From the NCBI RefSeq assembly GCF_000024725.1, contig NC_013960.1, positions 890,261-954,260 of the forward strand: a stretch of DNA of 64,000 nucleotides. The letters are read 5' to 3'. The position numbers were made by a program, and so were the translations under genes. The notes under the pieces are model-generated. The model had not been told where the DNA came from. It saw only the letters and a list, made by a program, of their open reading frames with translations, and ran no database searches. Shown in pieces: positions 1-9,560 of the stretch (position 1 is the stretch's first letter; each line of letters opens with the position of its first letter). The stretch comes from Nitrosococcus halophilus Nc 4 (lineage in GTDB: Bacteria; Pseudomonadota; Gammaproteobacteria; Nitrosococcales; Nitrosococcaceae).

Positions 1-92
1 GTGCCTCCATGGCGGCTCAGCGGCGGCTGACCATCCCGTTTGCACGGCAAGTGTTAGGCATACAACTTCGTTAATTACCACAGGCCTTCATT

Positions 93-1139
93 TTGTTGCT
101 TCGAACTGCACCTTTACATCTGACTTTGGTCGTTCCAGGCCTTATTCCAGCGCTGGAAGCGGAAGCTGCGGAGGGATTTCGGCTGCCATTCCTGGAGCGT
201 ATCGTGGGGCAGGCAAGCTTAGAGGCGGTGGCTCCATCCCTATATGAAGCTTTGCTCTTCCACTTGTTCGGTATCCCCCAATCCGGGCCGATGGATTTCC
301 CTTTAGCGCCGCTGATGTATTCCTGGGATAAGGGAAATGTTCCCCTTGAACGGGGGTGGTGGGTACGGGCTGATCCTGTGTGTTTACAGCCTGATCGGGA
401 TCGCTTGGTGTTGTTTGGACCCCGCTACCTGGAGCTCAATCAGGCCGAGTCCCAGTCTCTGGCCAGGACCGTGGCCCCCTTATTTACGGAGTATGGTTGG
501 CAGTTCGAGGCACTACAGCCGGATCGCTGGTATCTTCGATTGCCCCAACCAGAAAAGGTCACTTTTACTGCCTTGGCTGCAATTGAGGGGAAACATATTG
601 AGCCCGGTCTTCCCGGGGGCCCTGAGGCCTCCCGTTGGCGGGCCCTGCTCAACGAAATCCAGATGCTCCTCCATGATTGTCCCCTCAACCGTGAGCGAGA
701 AGAACAAGGTCTCTCGCCGGTCAATAGTTTATGGTTCTGGGGGGCCGGGGAAGCCCCCTCCTGCCCGGCTGAACCCTTATGGCAACAGGTGAGTTGGGGC
801 AAGGAGCCGCTGCTTCAAGCCTTGGCTGCCCATTGCAAGATTCCGGGCAAACCTGTACCGGAAGGGGCCAACGCTTGGCTAGCACAGAACTCGGCGCCGG
901 GTAACTATTTGGTGGGGTTGGATTCCCTGCTGCAAGGGACGGACCCTTTTCATTACCGTGAGATTTTGCTGGCGTTGGAGGAAGACTGGTTTAGGGGGTT
1001 ATATGCCGCATTGCGGGATAGAAGGTTAGCTAGCTTAGCCTTCTATCCGCTAAATGGGCATGGCTATCATTTAACTGGGTTGCAGAGTTGGCAGTTGTGG
1101 CGGCGTCCACGCCCCCTTATAAAAAACCCTGGAGCTTGA
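93..1139 (+). CDS. RpfE-type conserved protein (possible phosphoglycerate mutase-like fold)
   Basis: A 348-residue cytoplasmic protein with no signal peptide or membrane segment. Its opening (hydrophobic strand LHLTLVVPGLIP) and overall pattern resemble the RpfE regulatory-protein family of Xanthomonas (COG4255, distantly related to cofactor-independent phosphoglycerate mutases). The biochemical role of that family is not settled. The start is one of two adjacent TTG codons (93 or 96); no ATG lies near. It precedes recJ by about 50 bp on the same strand, so co-transcription is plausible. The family assignment is from memory of sequence character and is moderate in strength. Confidence 0.7.
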   Translation: MLLRTAPLHLTLVVPGLIPALEAEAAEGFRLPFLERIVGQASLEAVAPSLYEALLFHLFGIPQSGPMDFPLAPLMYSWDKGNVPLERGWWVRADPVCLQPDRDRLVLFGPRYLELNQAESQSLARTVAPLFTEYGWQFEALQPDRWYLRLPQPEKVTFTALAAIEGKHIEPGLPGGPEASRWRALLNEIQMLLHDCPLNREREEQGLSPVNSLWFWGAGEAPSCPAEPLWQQVSWGKEPLLQALAAHCKIPGKPVPEGANAWLAQNSAPGNYLVGLDSLLQGTDPFHYREILLALEEDWFRGLYAALRDRRLASLAFYPLNGHGYHLTGLQSWQLWRRPRPLIKNPGA

Positions 1140-1190
1140 GCCTGTGAGGATAAAGTTCATGACAATAACTAGAAAATCGAGCCGTTGTTA

Positions 1191-2927
1191 ATGGTGGGCA
1201 AGGTTCTCAAGCGGCGCCCCATTGACAACCCTGCATTGCCGGCGACGATCCATCCGGTATTGCGCCGAGTGTATCGGGCGCGGGGGATTAAGGCTCCGGG
1301 TGAGCTTGACTATGCCTTAGAACAGCTGCCCTCTCCTTGGTTGTTAAGTAATATTAAAACCGCAGTGGCCTTGTTGGCGGAGGCCCTGGAGCAGGGCTGG
1401 CGGATACTGGTGGTTGCCGATTTTGATGCTGATGGTGCCACCAGTTGTGCCCTGGCGGTGCGGGCGCTCCGCCTGATGGGGGCAGGGGAAGTGGATTATC
1501 TAGTGCCGAACCGGTTTATCCATGGCTACGGGTTGACCCCCGCCATCGTGGCGGAAGCCATGGCTCGGGGGCGGCCCGATCTAATCATTACCGTGGACAA
1601 TGGGATCTCCAGCATTGATGGTGTGCAAACGGCGCAAGAGGCCAATATCCGCGTGCTGGTTACGGATCATCACTTGCCAGGGTCGGTGCTGCCGGCTGCG
1701 GATGCCATCGTCAATCCTAATCTACCCGATGATCCCTTCCCGAGTGGTTGCCTGGCAGGAGTGGGGGTCATCTTTTATGTCATGTTGGCTTTACGGGCTT
1801 ACTTAAGGGAACAAGGGTGGTTTGCCCGATCAGGTCAGGGGGAACCCACCCTCGCGCCTTTGTTGGATTTGGTGACCTTGGGGACGGTGGCTGATGTGGT
1901 ACCGTTGGATCAGGTTAACCGAACCCTTGTCGCCCAAGGACTGGCTCGGATTCGTCGGCACCGTTGTTGTGTTGGCATTCAGGCCCTTGCCGCTTGCGCG
2001 CGGCGTTCCCTTGAAAATTTTACCACCAGCGACCTGGGTTTTGGGGTGGGGCCTCGGTTAAATGCCGCTGGACGTTTAGAGGACATGAGTCTGGGTATTG
2101 CTTGTCTGTTGACTGATTCCCCGGAGGTGGCCCAACAACAGGCCAGCGAGCTTGATGCGCTCAATCGAGAGCGGCGAGAGATCGAGTCAACCATGCAGAA
2201 TCAAGCGGCGATTCATCTGGAAAATCTGGTTTTTCCAGGAGAGGAAAAGGGACCCCTGGGCTATTGTTTATTTGATGAGTCTTGGCACCAGGGGGTCATC
2301 GGCCTGCTTGCTTCTCGAATCCGGGAGCAAGTCTACCGTCCGGTAATTGCCTTTGCCCCCCATGATAACGAGGAATTGAAAGGATCAGCCCGCTCTATTC
2401 CCGGCCTCCACATTCGCGATGCCTTAGATAGGGTGGCAACCTCCTATCCAGGCTTGCTGAGCAAATTTGGTGGCCATGCCATGGCCGCGGGTTTAAGTTT
2501 ACCACGGGTCCATTTGGAGCCCTTTCGGGCCGCTTTTTTGGAAGTGTTGGAGGCCCAGCTTGATGAGGAAACCCTGGAAGATGTTATTCTCAGCGATGGA
2601 GAATTAGATCGTTGGGACCTGGAGCTGGCTGAAACCTTGCGGGACGGGGGCCCCTGGGGGCAAGGATTCCCGGAACCGTTATTCGATGGGGTATTTTGGG
2701 TAGAAGGATTTCGACTTGTCGGCGAGGCGCACCTCAAGCTGACATTGACTACTCTCGGTAATCGCCAGCAATTGGAGGGGATCGCTTTTCGCTGCCTTCC
2801 CCCGGATTGGCTTGAGGTTGGCATGAAAATAAGACTTGCTTACCGGCTGGATGTCAATATATATCGGGATTTGCGCACCGTGCAATTGGTGGTGGAATAT
2901 TTGGAGCCGGTTGGGCGGGAAGCATGA
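1191..2927 (+). CDS. recJ: Single-stranded-DNA-specific exonuclease RecJ
   Basis: RecJ degrades single-stranded DNA 5' to 3' and acts in RecF-pathway recombination, mismatch repair and base-excision repair. The DHH-phosphoesterase motifs are visible: DFDADGATS near residue 85, VTVDNG-like and VTDHH further on, and a glycine-rich GGHAMAAGLS motif of the DHHA1 domain. A C-terminal OB-type domain follows. At 578 residues the length is normal. I prefer the ATG at 1191 over the TTG two codons upstream. The stop overlaps the nadK start by 4 bases, so recJ, nadK and recN look translationally coupled. Confidence 0.97.
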   Translation: MVGKVLKRRPIDNPALPATIHPVLRRVYRARGIKAPGELDYALEQLPSPWLLSNIKTAVALLAEALEQGWRILVVADFDADGATSCALAVRALRLMGAGEVDYLVPNRFIHGYGLTPAIVAEAMARGRPDLIITVDNGISSIDGVQTAQEANIRVLVTDHHLPGSVLPAADAIVNPNLPDDPFPSGCLAGVGVIFYVMLALRAYLREQGWFARSGQGEPTLAPLLDLVTLGTVADVVPLDQVNRTLVAQGLARIRRHRCCVGIQALAACARRSLENFTTSDLGFGVGPRLNAAGRLEDMSLGIACLLTDSPEVAQQQASELDALNRERREIESTMQNQAAIHLENLVFPGEEKGPLGYCLFDESWHQGVIGLLASRIREQVYRPVIAFAPHDNEELKGSARSIPGLHIRDALDRVATSYPGLLSKFGGHAMAAGLSLPRVHLEPFRAAFLEVLEAQLDEETLEDVILSDGELDRWDLELAETLRDGGPWGQGFPEPLFDGVFWVEGFRLVGEAHLKLTLTTLGNRQQLEGIAFRCLPPDWLEVGMKIRLAYRLDVNIYRDLRTVQLVVEYLEPVGREA

Positions 2928-3808
2928 TGGCAAGGCCTTTTAAAACGATAGGACTCATTGGCAAGCAAAAAGATCCTCAGATTACCGAGTCCTTGCAGCG
3001 GGTTGCCGATTTCCTGGTGGCGAAGGGACTGGAACTTATTATTGATCAGGATACGGCCACTCTCTTTCCCAGTCAGCATTGGCAGGCCGTGGCGCGTCAT
3101 GAGTTAGGCCAACGCTGTGATTTGGCTATTGTGGTGGGGGGGGACGGCACTTTACTCCATGCGGCCCGGAATCTAGCGGACTCGGGGATTCCTTTACTGG
3201 GTATTAAATTGGGTCGACTCGGATTTCTTGCTGATGTGTTGCCGGAAACCCTGGACACGGATTTGGCCCAGGTCTTGGAAGGGCAGTTCCGAGAAGAAGA
3301 ACGGTTCTTGATCCAGGCGGAACTAGAGCGTGAGGGAAAATCTTGCCTCATCGGTACGGCCCTAAATGATGTCACCATGCACATTCGAGAAGTGGTTCGC
3401 CTAATTGAGTTTGAGACTTATATCAACGGCCGCTTTCTCAATAGCCAGCGTTCTGATGGCCTGGTGGTCGCCACGCCGACCGGCTCCACCGCCTATGCGC
3501 TCTCTGCGGGGGGGCCCATACTGGATGTCAACCTCAACGCAATGGTGCTGGTTTCCATTTGCTCTCATGCCCTGAGTAATCGACCCCTTGTGATTGATGC
3601 CGATAGTGTGGTTGAAATCGTGATCAGTGAACACAATACCACGCCGGGCCAGGCCAGTTGCGATGGTCAACCTGGAATAGCATTGGGTGTGGGGGATAAG
3701 GTAAGGATATACAAACGGCCTGGTAGGGTTCGGCTGATTCATCCTGCGGCCCATGACCACTATTCTATTTTGCGTGCCAAGTTGCACTGGGGGCGAAAGC
3801 TTGAGTGA
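2924..3808 (+). CDS. nadK: NAD kinase
   Basis: Phosphorylates NAD to NADP using ATP or polyphosphate and so sets the cell's NADP supply. The diagnostic GGDGTLL motif (about residues 72-78), the NDV motif, and the glycine-rich ATPTGSTAYALSAGG segment that binds NAD are all present. The 294-residue length is typical. It overlaps recJ by 4 bases upstream and recN by 4 bases downstream (GTGA), an arrangement that points to one transcript. A second ATG directly follows the first and either could be used. Confidence 0.97.
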   Translation: MMARPFKTIGLIGKQKDPQITESLQRVADFLVAKGLELIIDQDTATLFPSQHWQAVARHELGQRCDLAIVVGGDGTLLHAARNLADSGIPLLGIKLGRLGFLADVLPETLDTDLAQVLEGQFREEERFLIQAELEREGKSCLIGTALNDVTMHIREVVRLIEFETYINGRFLNSQRSDGLVVATPTGSTAYALSAGGPILDVNLNAMVLVSICSHALSNRPLVIDADSVVEIVISEHNTTPGQASCDGQPGIALGVGDKVRIYKRPGRVRLIHPAAHDHYSILRAKLHWGRKLE

Positions 3809-5508
3809 TTAGGGAGCTGTTTGTCCGGGATCTTGCCATTATCACGGAGTTAGTGCTGCCACTAGAATCCGGGATGACGGCCTTAACCGGGGAAACCGGT
3901 GCGGGCAAATCTATCCTGGTGGATGCACTGGGGCTAGTGCTAGGGGACCGAGGCGATGTGACTTTAATACGCCACGGTCAGGAGCGAGCTGAAGTCGGGG
4001 CCGTTTTTGAGATTAGGGCTCACGAATCTCTTTTTGCCTGGTTGCGGGCACGGGACTTGGAGCAAGGTGAGGAGTGCGTATTGCGGCGTATTTTAAGCCG
4101 TGAGGGGCGATCCCGAGCGTATATTAACGGCCGCCCCGTGCCTATCCAAGCTTTGCGGGAAGTGGGAAGGTACTTGGTTGAAATCTATGGTCAGCATGCC
4201 CATCAATCCTTACTGCGTCCTGGGGGCCAGCGGGTACTCTTGGATGCCTACGGCGGGCACCGCTTACTTCTCAAACAATGGGACAATGCTTATCAGCGCT
4301 GGCAGCAGCTTAGTCAGGAGTTGGAGACCCTCACCCATTCGGCCAGTGAGCAGACTGCCCGCCTGGAGTTGCTCCGCTACCAAGTTGAAGAGCTTGAGGC
4401 TTTTCGGCCTGAGTCTGGGGAATTAGAGCAACTAGAGCAAGAACAACAACAGTTGGCCCACGGGACGGAACTGGTTCAAGGGGTGGAGTCAGCGTTGGAT
4501 TTGCTTTACCAGAATGAGCAGGGGGCAATCTATGCTCTGCTTGGCCAAGTCGCCCGTCAACTGGCTCAGTTGCAGACCATTGATCCTAAGTTAAATGCCC
4601 CGCTGGAACTGGTGGAGGGCGCTGCTATTCAAGTAGAAGAGGCTGCCGGCGGGTTGCGTCATTACTTGGAGGCGGTGGAGATAGACCCGGAGCGGCTGAA
4701 GTGGGTTGAGGACCGTCTCTCTGGTTTCTATGAATTGGCCCGCAAGCATCGCATGGCACCAGAGGAGCTTCCCGCCTTGGCAGAGCGCCTGGCTTCGGAA
4801 TTGAGGGATTTGGAGACCCTGGATGTTCGTCTTGGCAAGCGACAAGAGGAGTTTGCCGCCGCTTCCAAAGAGTGCCGCGCTTTAGCCGCTAACCTTAGCG
4901 AGGCCCGCCGCAAGGCGGCCGCAAAGCTGAAGCAAGGGGTGACCGAAGCGATGCAGTCCCTGGCTATGCCCGGAGGGTGCTTTAAGGTGTTCTTCTTTCC
5001 CTTGAAAGAGGGGGAGTTTTCCGCCCATGGTGCGGAACAGGTCCAGTTTCAGGTCAGCGCCAATCCTGGTCAACCTCCAGGTCCTTTGAGTAAAGTGGCG
5101 TCGGGGGGAGAATTGTCACGTATCGGGCTGGCTATCCAGGTCCTCACTTTCCAGTTTGGGGGAGTCTCGACTCTGGTGTTTGATGAGGTGGATGTGGGAA
5201 TTGGCGGAGCGGTGGCAGAGACTGTGGGGTCGCGGCTGCGGGAACTGGGGGAGCATCGGCAAGTGCTTTGTGTCACCCATTTACCCCAAGTCGCTGCCCA
5301 GGCCCATGCTCAGATCCAAGTCAGTAAGTCTCACCGCGAGCAAGTAGCTGCTGTTGAGTTGACTCTTCTTGATGGGGAAAAACGAGTAGGAGAAATTGCC
5401 CGCATGTTGGGGGGGAAGCAGATCACCGAGAGGTCTCGTGCCCATGCCCGGGAAATGTTGGAGATCGCCCGGCAGAGGAATTCGTCTGAGTTGCCTAACG
5501 CTAATTAG
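3805..5508 (+). CDS. recN: DNA repair protein RecN
   Basis: An SMC-like ATPase recruited to double-strand breaks that supports recombinational repair. The N-terminal Walker A GETGAGKS lies at about residues 29-36, a long central coiled coil is rich in Gln, Glu and Leu, and the C-terminus carries the ABC signature (SGGELSR) and Walker B (VFDEVDVGIGG). At 567 residues the length is normal. It starts with GTG overlapping the nadK stop. It converges with the CPBP protease gene; the two coding ends overlap by about 4 bases. Confidence 0.97.
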   Translation: MIRELFVRDLAIITELVLPLESGMTALTGETGAGKSILVDALGLVLGDRGDVTLIRHGQERAEVGAVFEIRAHESLFAWLRARDLEQGEECVLRRILSREGRSRAYINGRPVPIQALREVGRYLVEIYGQHAHQSLLRPGGQRVLLDAYGGHRLLLKQWDNAYQRWQQLSQELETLTHSASEQTARLELLRYQVEELEAFRPESGELEQLEQEQQQLAHGTELVQGVESALDLLYQNEQGAIYALLGQVARQLAQLQTIDPKLNAPLELVEGAAIQVEEAAGGLRHYLEAVEIDPERLKWVEDRLSGFYELARKHRMAPEELPALAERLASELRDLETLDVRLGKRQEEFAAASKECRALAANLSEARRKAAAKLKQGVTEAMQSLAMPGGCFKVFFFPLKEGEFSAHGAEQVQFQVSANPGQPPGPLSKVASGGELSRIGLAIQVLTFQFGGVSTLVFDEVDVGIGGAVAETVGSRLRELGEHRQVLCVTHLPQVAAQAHAQIQVSKSHREQVAAVELTLLDGEKRVGEIARMLGGKQITERSRAHAREMLEIARQRNSSELPNAN

Positions 5509-6134
5509 TACTTATCTTCCCGATTTGAAATCCGCTGGGCTTTTTCTAATCGGAAGGTTCGGACCACCACCAGGAAAGCGAAAAAGTCATAAAGGGTGTG
5601 CACCATCATGGGGGTCAATAGGTTCCGCTGCTCGCCGACATCAAGGAGTAATCCCAGGTAGACGCCCATCAAACCGGCCAGCAGAGCATAGGTTCGGGTG
5701 ATGAAATGGGCTAAAGCAAATATCAGATTGCTGCCTATTAAACCCAGGGTGGCTCCTCCCATGGCTTCTATCCAGGGTTGCAGGACCCCGCGAAAAAATA
5801 GCTCTTCACAAACGCCTGCAAGCAGGGCAATTAATAGCAGATCGTAGTAGCGGCAGTTATCCAGATAAGGGCCTAAGGTTTCAATTAAAAGCCGCTTGAT
5901 GGGGCCTAACGGCCCCACAGGAAAGCGGTAGGACACCCAAAAGAGGAACATTAAGGGTAGTGTTCCCATTAGGGCCCAGCCCAGCGCAGATCCGTTGAAG
6001 TTAAGATAGGCGAAGGGCTCAATCCCTACAAACCATCCCCAGATCAGACCGACTAGCGCTAGCCCCCCCTCAAATACGAGGGCAAGGGTGAGAAAGCGAG
6101 TGCGACTGAGAAAAGGCTGAGGCGAAGGAGTCAA
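5505..6134 (-). CDS. CPBP-family intramembrane metalloprotease
   Basis: An integral membrane protein of 209 residues with several hydrophobic segments. The family motifs of the CAAX-protease/bacteriocin-processing (Abi, CPBP) group are visible: EELFFRG, then an ALAHF histidine motif, then HTLYDF near the C-terminus. Family members are glutamic-type membrane proteases; the substrate here is unknown. The best start is a TTG at 6134. It is convergent with recN and upstream of fur's end in the same orientation, with a 36-base gap. Confidence 0.82.
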   Translation of the reverse strand: MTPSPQPFLSRTRFLTLALVFEGGLALVGLIWGWFVGIEPFAYLNFNGSALGWALMGTLPLMFLFWVSYRFPVGPLGPIKRLLIETLGPYLDNCRYYDLLLIALLAGVCEELFFRGVLQPWIEAMGGATLGLIGSNLIFALAHFITRTYALLAGLMGVYLGLLLDVGEQRNLLTPMMVHTLYDFFAFLVVVRTFRLEKAQRISNREDKY

Positions 6135-6170
6135 TATGCTAGCAATGATTTAGCGGGGTTTATAGGGATT

Positions 6171-6632
6171 TCAACCGTGCTTAAGCTTGCCCTCTTTACC
6201 AAGCTCGGCCCGCCGGCAATCAGCGCAGATACCATAAATATAAAGGGAGTGATCCGTCATATCGAAGCCAGCTTTACGGGCTAATTCTTCTTGGCGTTTT
6301 TCAATGACTTCATCTACAAATTCTTCAATTTTGCCACAACGGACACATAAGAGGTGATCATGGTGTTCGCCACTATCCATTTCGAATACGGAATGGCCCG
6401 TGCTGCTTTGACCGCCTTCAAAATGATGGCGAGAGACAAGGCCAGCGGCTTCGAATTGGGTGAGTACACGGTAAACGGTGGCAAGCCCAATTTCTTCTCC
6501 TTGCTCGAGTAAGGCCTTATAGACATCCTCTGCGCTCATATGACGCTGAGAACTATTTTCCAGGATTTCCAGCACCTTAAGGCGCGGTAAGGTTACCTTA
6601 AGGCCAGCTTTGCGTAGGTCTTGGCTTTCCAA
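6171..6632 (-). CDS. fur: Ferric uptake regulator Fur
   Basis: An iron-sensing repressor that binds Fur boxes as an Fe(II)-loaded dimer. It has a winged-helix N-terminus (GLKVTLPRLKVLEIL, GLATVYRVLTQFE), the metal-binding HHDH segment followed by CVRCG, and a second CADC pair, so both structural-zinc cysteine pairs are there. At 153 residues the length is usual. The start is a TTG at 6632, supported by alignment with the usual Fur N-terminus. It is transcribed divergently from bamE, the common gammaproteobacterial fur/omlA arrangement. Confidence 0.96.
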   Translation of the reverse strand: MESQDLRKAGLKVTLPRLKVLEILENSSQRHMSAEDVYKALLEQGEEIGLATVYRVLTQFEAAGLVSRHHFEGGQSSTGHSVFEMDSGEHHDHLLCVRCGKIEEFVDEVIEKRQEELARKAGFDMTDHSLYIYGICADCRRAELGKEGKLKHG

Positions 6633-6751
6633 GGTACTGACCCTCGTTAAAGAATGTTATTTAGTGCGGCTATCAGGTATCATCACCCCCCATTACTTGA
6701 ACGAGGTAGCCGCTTGCAAATCTCACTTTAATTATACGATAAATATCAATA

Positions 6752-7321
6752 ATGCCTAAGCTTCTCATTTTTATCATTGGATGTGCAAGTGTTGCGCTGG
6801 TTGCGTGCAGTATTGAGCGTGTGCCCGGCGTTTATCGAATCGATGTCCAGCAAGGCAATGTCATTACCCAAGAGATGTTAGGAAACCTAAAGCCAGGGAT
6901 GAGTAAACAACAAGTACGTTTTGTCTTGGGTAATCCGCTGTTGGTGGATACTTTCCGGCCCGACCACTGGCACTATATTTATAGCTTTAAACCGGGTAAT
7001 GGGCGCCGGGAGCAGCGTACCATTACGGTGTGGTTCGAGAACGATGAGCTTTCCTATGTGAGCGGCGATGTTAAGGCCAACTCTCAGCAGGAATTACAGC
7101 GCGAAGAGGGAGACCGCGCCACCCCTATCTTGGTGCCGTCACGACAAGGGGAAGAGGGCCTGCTAAGTGGTTTGATGAATGCACTGGGTTTTGGCAATGC
7201 TCCTTCCGAGGAGACGCCGCCAGAGTCGGACGCGCTGGAAGAGGGCGAAGATACCGCCTTGCCCTCTTCCGAAGTGGACGGCAGCATTGAAGCTCCGGTT
7301 CCCTCCCGCAATTTTCCCTAA
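6752..7321 (+). CDS. bamE: Outer membrane assembly lipoprotein BamE (SmpA/OmlA)
   Basis: A lipoprotein of the Bam complex that helps insert beta-barrel proteins into the outer membrane. The signal peptide ends in a lipobox (LVAC, lipidated Cys near residue 19). The SmpA/OmlA core follows, with GNLKPGMSKQQVRFVLGNP and DTFRPDHWHYIY. At 189 residues it is longer than the E. coli protein because of an acidic, low-complexity tail from about residue 115. The ATG at 6752 has no strong ribosome-binding site. It is divergent from fur and converges with the rnfH end (overlap of 4 bases). Confidence 0.93.
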   Translation: MPKLLIFIIGCASVALVACSIERVPGVYRIDVQQGNVITQEMLGNLKPGMSKQQVRFVLGNPLLVDTFRPDHWHYIYSFKPGNGRREQRTITVWFENDELSYVSGDVKANSQQELQREEGDRATPILVPSRQGEEGLLSGLMNALGFGNAPSEETPPESDALEEGEDTALPSSEVDGSIEAPVPSRNFP

Positions 7322-7638
7322 GGGGAGGGGGTATCCGCTGACCTTGTTTGCCGCGCCTGGATGGCCCGCTCCCGGCGGGCTTGTTTAGGATCGGCCACTA
7401 GGGGACGGTAAATTTCTACCCGATCACCAGGGCGGAGCGGGCCATCCCGCTTGGCCAGCTTGCCAAAGATACCCACTTTGTTTTGGTCAAGATCAATCTC
7501 GGGAAACTGTTCCAAAATACCCGAGGCCCGCATGGCAACTTCCAAAGTAGCGTTTTCAGGCACTGATACCTTAAGGATGACCTGCTTATCGGGACGGGCA
7601 TAGGCCACCTCAACGGTGATCATTTTAACGTCGGCCAT
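7318..7638 (-). CDS. ratB: RnfH/RatB-family ubiquitin-like protein
   Basis: A small protein of the RnfH (UPF0125, ubiquitin-like beta-grasp) family, found next to ratA in many proteobacteria; its function is not established. The conserved core is visible: ITVEVAYA, then KVGIFGKLAKRDGPLRPGDRVEIYRPL. The likely start is the ATG at 7638 (MADVKM), which overlaps the ratA stop. Another ATG lies five codons later. The C-terminal tail is basic then Ser/Pro-rich. Confidence 0.9.
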   Translation of the reverse strand: MADVKMITVEVAYARPDKQVILKVSVPENATLEVAMRASGILEQFPEIDLDQNKVGIFGKLAKRDGPLRPGDRVEIYRPLVADPKQARRERAIQARQTRSADTPSP

Positions 7639-8065
7639 AACACTCTTTAGCCCGCTCACAGAAAGCATCCACCAGTGTTGCTGTGATTTCACTAAATATG
7701 GGACCTAGCGCCATGCTAATGAGGCGACTTGAAAATTCAAACTCCATGGCGAGTGAAATCCGGCAGCCTTCGGATTCACCGATGGAATCAAAACGCCAAA
7801 AGCCTTCCAGATGGTGGAAAGGCCCCTCCACCAGGCGCACTTCAATGATTTTGTTTTTTTGCAGCCGATTATGTGTGGTAAAGGATTTATGGATAGCCCC
7901 CCGGGCCAGTTCGATAGTGGCGTAGACTTCGTCCTGATCACGGCTATGGACTTGGGTGTCGCGACACCAGGGAAGAAATTTTGGGTAGGACTCGATGTCA
8001 TCCACCAGAGCGAACATCTCAGCCGGGGTATAAGGGACTAAAGCGCTGCGATTTAATGTAGTCAT
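7625..8065 (-). CDS. ratA: RatA / COQ10-type START-domain protein
   Basis: A 146-residue SRPBCC (START-like) protein. In E. coli RatA is reported to block 70S ribosome association, while COQ10 homologues bind ubiquinone; which role applies here cannot be read from sequence. The YTPAEMFALVDDIESYPKFLPWC opening and the FWRFDS central strand are characteristic. It is the first gene of a ratA-ratB pair (the coding ends overlap) and sits next to smpB and ssrA, the conserved neighbourhood of this family. Confidence 0.92.
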   Translation of the reverse strand: MTTLNRSALVPYTPAEMFALVDDIESYPKFLPWCRDTQVHSRDQDEVYATIELARGAIHKSFTTHNRLQKNKIIEVRLVEGPFHHLEGFWRFDSIGESEGCRISLAMEFEFSSRLISMALGPIFSEITATLVDAFCERAKECYGRR

Positions 8066-8082
8066 GAGAACATACGGTTTAG

Positions 8083-9450
8083 CTAGTTAAGAGCACCAAT
8101 AGCATGAAGAAATATAATAATAACCGCGAAGGGGGCAACAAAACGAACCAGAATAAGCCATAGCCGGTACCCTAATCCATCGCCCATATCAAATTCCTCG
8201 ACACTGGAACTGCGCCACAGGACCCAGCCGGAAAATACGGCAATAAATAGCCCCCCCAGGGGCAACATAATATTAGAAGTCAGGTAATCGACCAAGCCAA
8301 AAAAGGTCATGCCGAAGAGGGTGGCGTCCGACCAATGATTGAAGGAAAGGAGGCTGCCAATGCCAAGCAACCAAACCATGCTGCCTATCCACGCGGAGGC
8401 TTTGACCCGGCTCATACCGAGATTTTCCACCAGGTAGGCGACCGCGGGTTCAATCAATGAAATCGCGGAGGTCCAGGCGGCAAAGGCGAGTAAAAGGAAG
8501 AAAAGGGCCCCAAAGAAAGACCCGCCCGGCATGTGCCCGAAGGCCAGGGGCAAGGTTTTGAACACTAACCCCACGCTTTGATCCGGGGTGAGGCCATTGG
8601 CGAAAACCAGGGGAAAAATCGCCAGTCCTGCCAGCATGGCGACTAAAGTATCGGCAAAAGAGATGGAAAGGGCGGCCCAGGCGATAGAAGTCTGACGGTT
8701 GAGATATGAACCGTACACCATGATCGCCCCCATGCCCAGGCTCAAGCTGAAAAAGGCCTGCCCCATGGCAGCCAACACTCCATTGGCGGTGAGCTGATCG
8801 AAATTAGGTTCGAACATGAACCGAAGCCCTTGGTTAAAATACTCTCCGGTGCTGATGGCATAGCCCACGAGCACCAAAAGCAAGACAAAAAGCGCCGGCA
8901 TCAGGAAGCGGACCGCTTGTTCAAGGCCACTCTTAACGCCTCGGGAAACCACCACGGTGGTGATGACCATGAAGAGGGTATGCCAAGCCAGCAGCCGCTC
9001 TGGATCGTTCACCAATTGATTGAATAGGCCTTCGACATTTTCTGCGGTGGCCTCCGCAAACATACCGGCGCCGGTGCGAAAGATGTAAGCCAGGGTCCAA
9101 CCAGCGATAACGCTGTAGTAGGACATGATTAAAAACCCGGCAATGACGCCGAGCCATCCCAGATATTGCCAGCGGGGACTCTTATCCTCTTCTATGGCGA
9201 TAGTGCGCATGGTATTAATGGGGCTTTGGCGGCCTCGACGGCCCAGCATAATCTCGCCCATCATGATGGGAACGCCCATCAGAACAATACAGATAATATA
9301 AATGAGCACAAAGGCCCCGCCGCCATTTTCACCGGCCACATAGGGAAATTTCCAGATATTGCCCAGGCCTACGGCAGAACCGGTCGCGGCAAGCAGAAAG
9401 ATCCAGCGGGAAGACCACTGGCCGTGAATAGAGGTGCGCTGGCTTGTCAT
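8083..9450 (-). CDS. Sodium-dependent transporter, NSS/SNF family
   Basis: An inner-membrane symporter of 455 residues with about 11-12 hydrophobic segments, of the LeuT fold. The first membrane helix contains the family signature AATGSAVGLGNIWKFPY with the unwound Na+/substrate site, followed by GGGAF. The likely substrate is an amino acid or related small molecule; the sequence does not say which. The ATG at 9450 follows a purine-rich stretch. It lies just upstream of ratA on the same strand and is divergent from smpB. Confidence 0.93.
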   Translation of the reverse strand: MTSQRTSIHGQWSSRWIFLLAATGSAVGLGNIWKFPYVAGENGGGAFVLIYIICIVLMGVPIMMGEIMLGRRGRQSPINTMRTIAIEEDKSPRWQYLGWLGVIAGFLIMSYYSVIAGWTLAYIFRTGAGMFAEATAENVEGLFNQLVNDPERLLAWHTLFMVITTVVVSRGVKSGLEQAVRFLMPALFVLLLVLVGYAISTGEYFNQGLRFMFEPNFDQLTANGVLAAMGQAFFSLSLGMGAIMVYGSYLNRQTSIAWAALSISFADTLVAMLAGLAIFPLVFANGLTPDQSVGLVFKTLPLAFGHMPGGSFFGALFFLLLAFAAWTSAISLIEPAVAYLVENLGMSRVKASAWIGSMVWLLGIGSLLSFNHWSDATLFGMTFFGLVDYLTSNIMLPLGGLFIAVFSGWVLWRSSSVEEFDMGDGLGYRLWLILVRFVAPFAVIIIFLHAIGALN

Positions 9451-9560
9451 CCTTTATCCTTTCGGAGAATTCATCGGAGGCCAGATTGTGGGCGAATTTT
9501 CCTTCAGGCTCAAGGTCACAGGGGCAAGGGTTCTCATGATTAACCTGTTATACTGATAGT

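Noticed and set aside
3-74. Open frame ending TAA at 72-74, as a possible C-terminus of an upstream plus-strand gene
   Set aside because: Only 23 codons (ending LGIQLR) and no recognisable motif; cannot be supported from the window alone.
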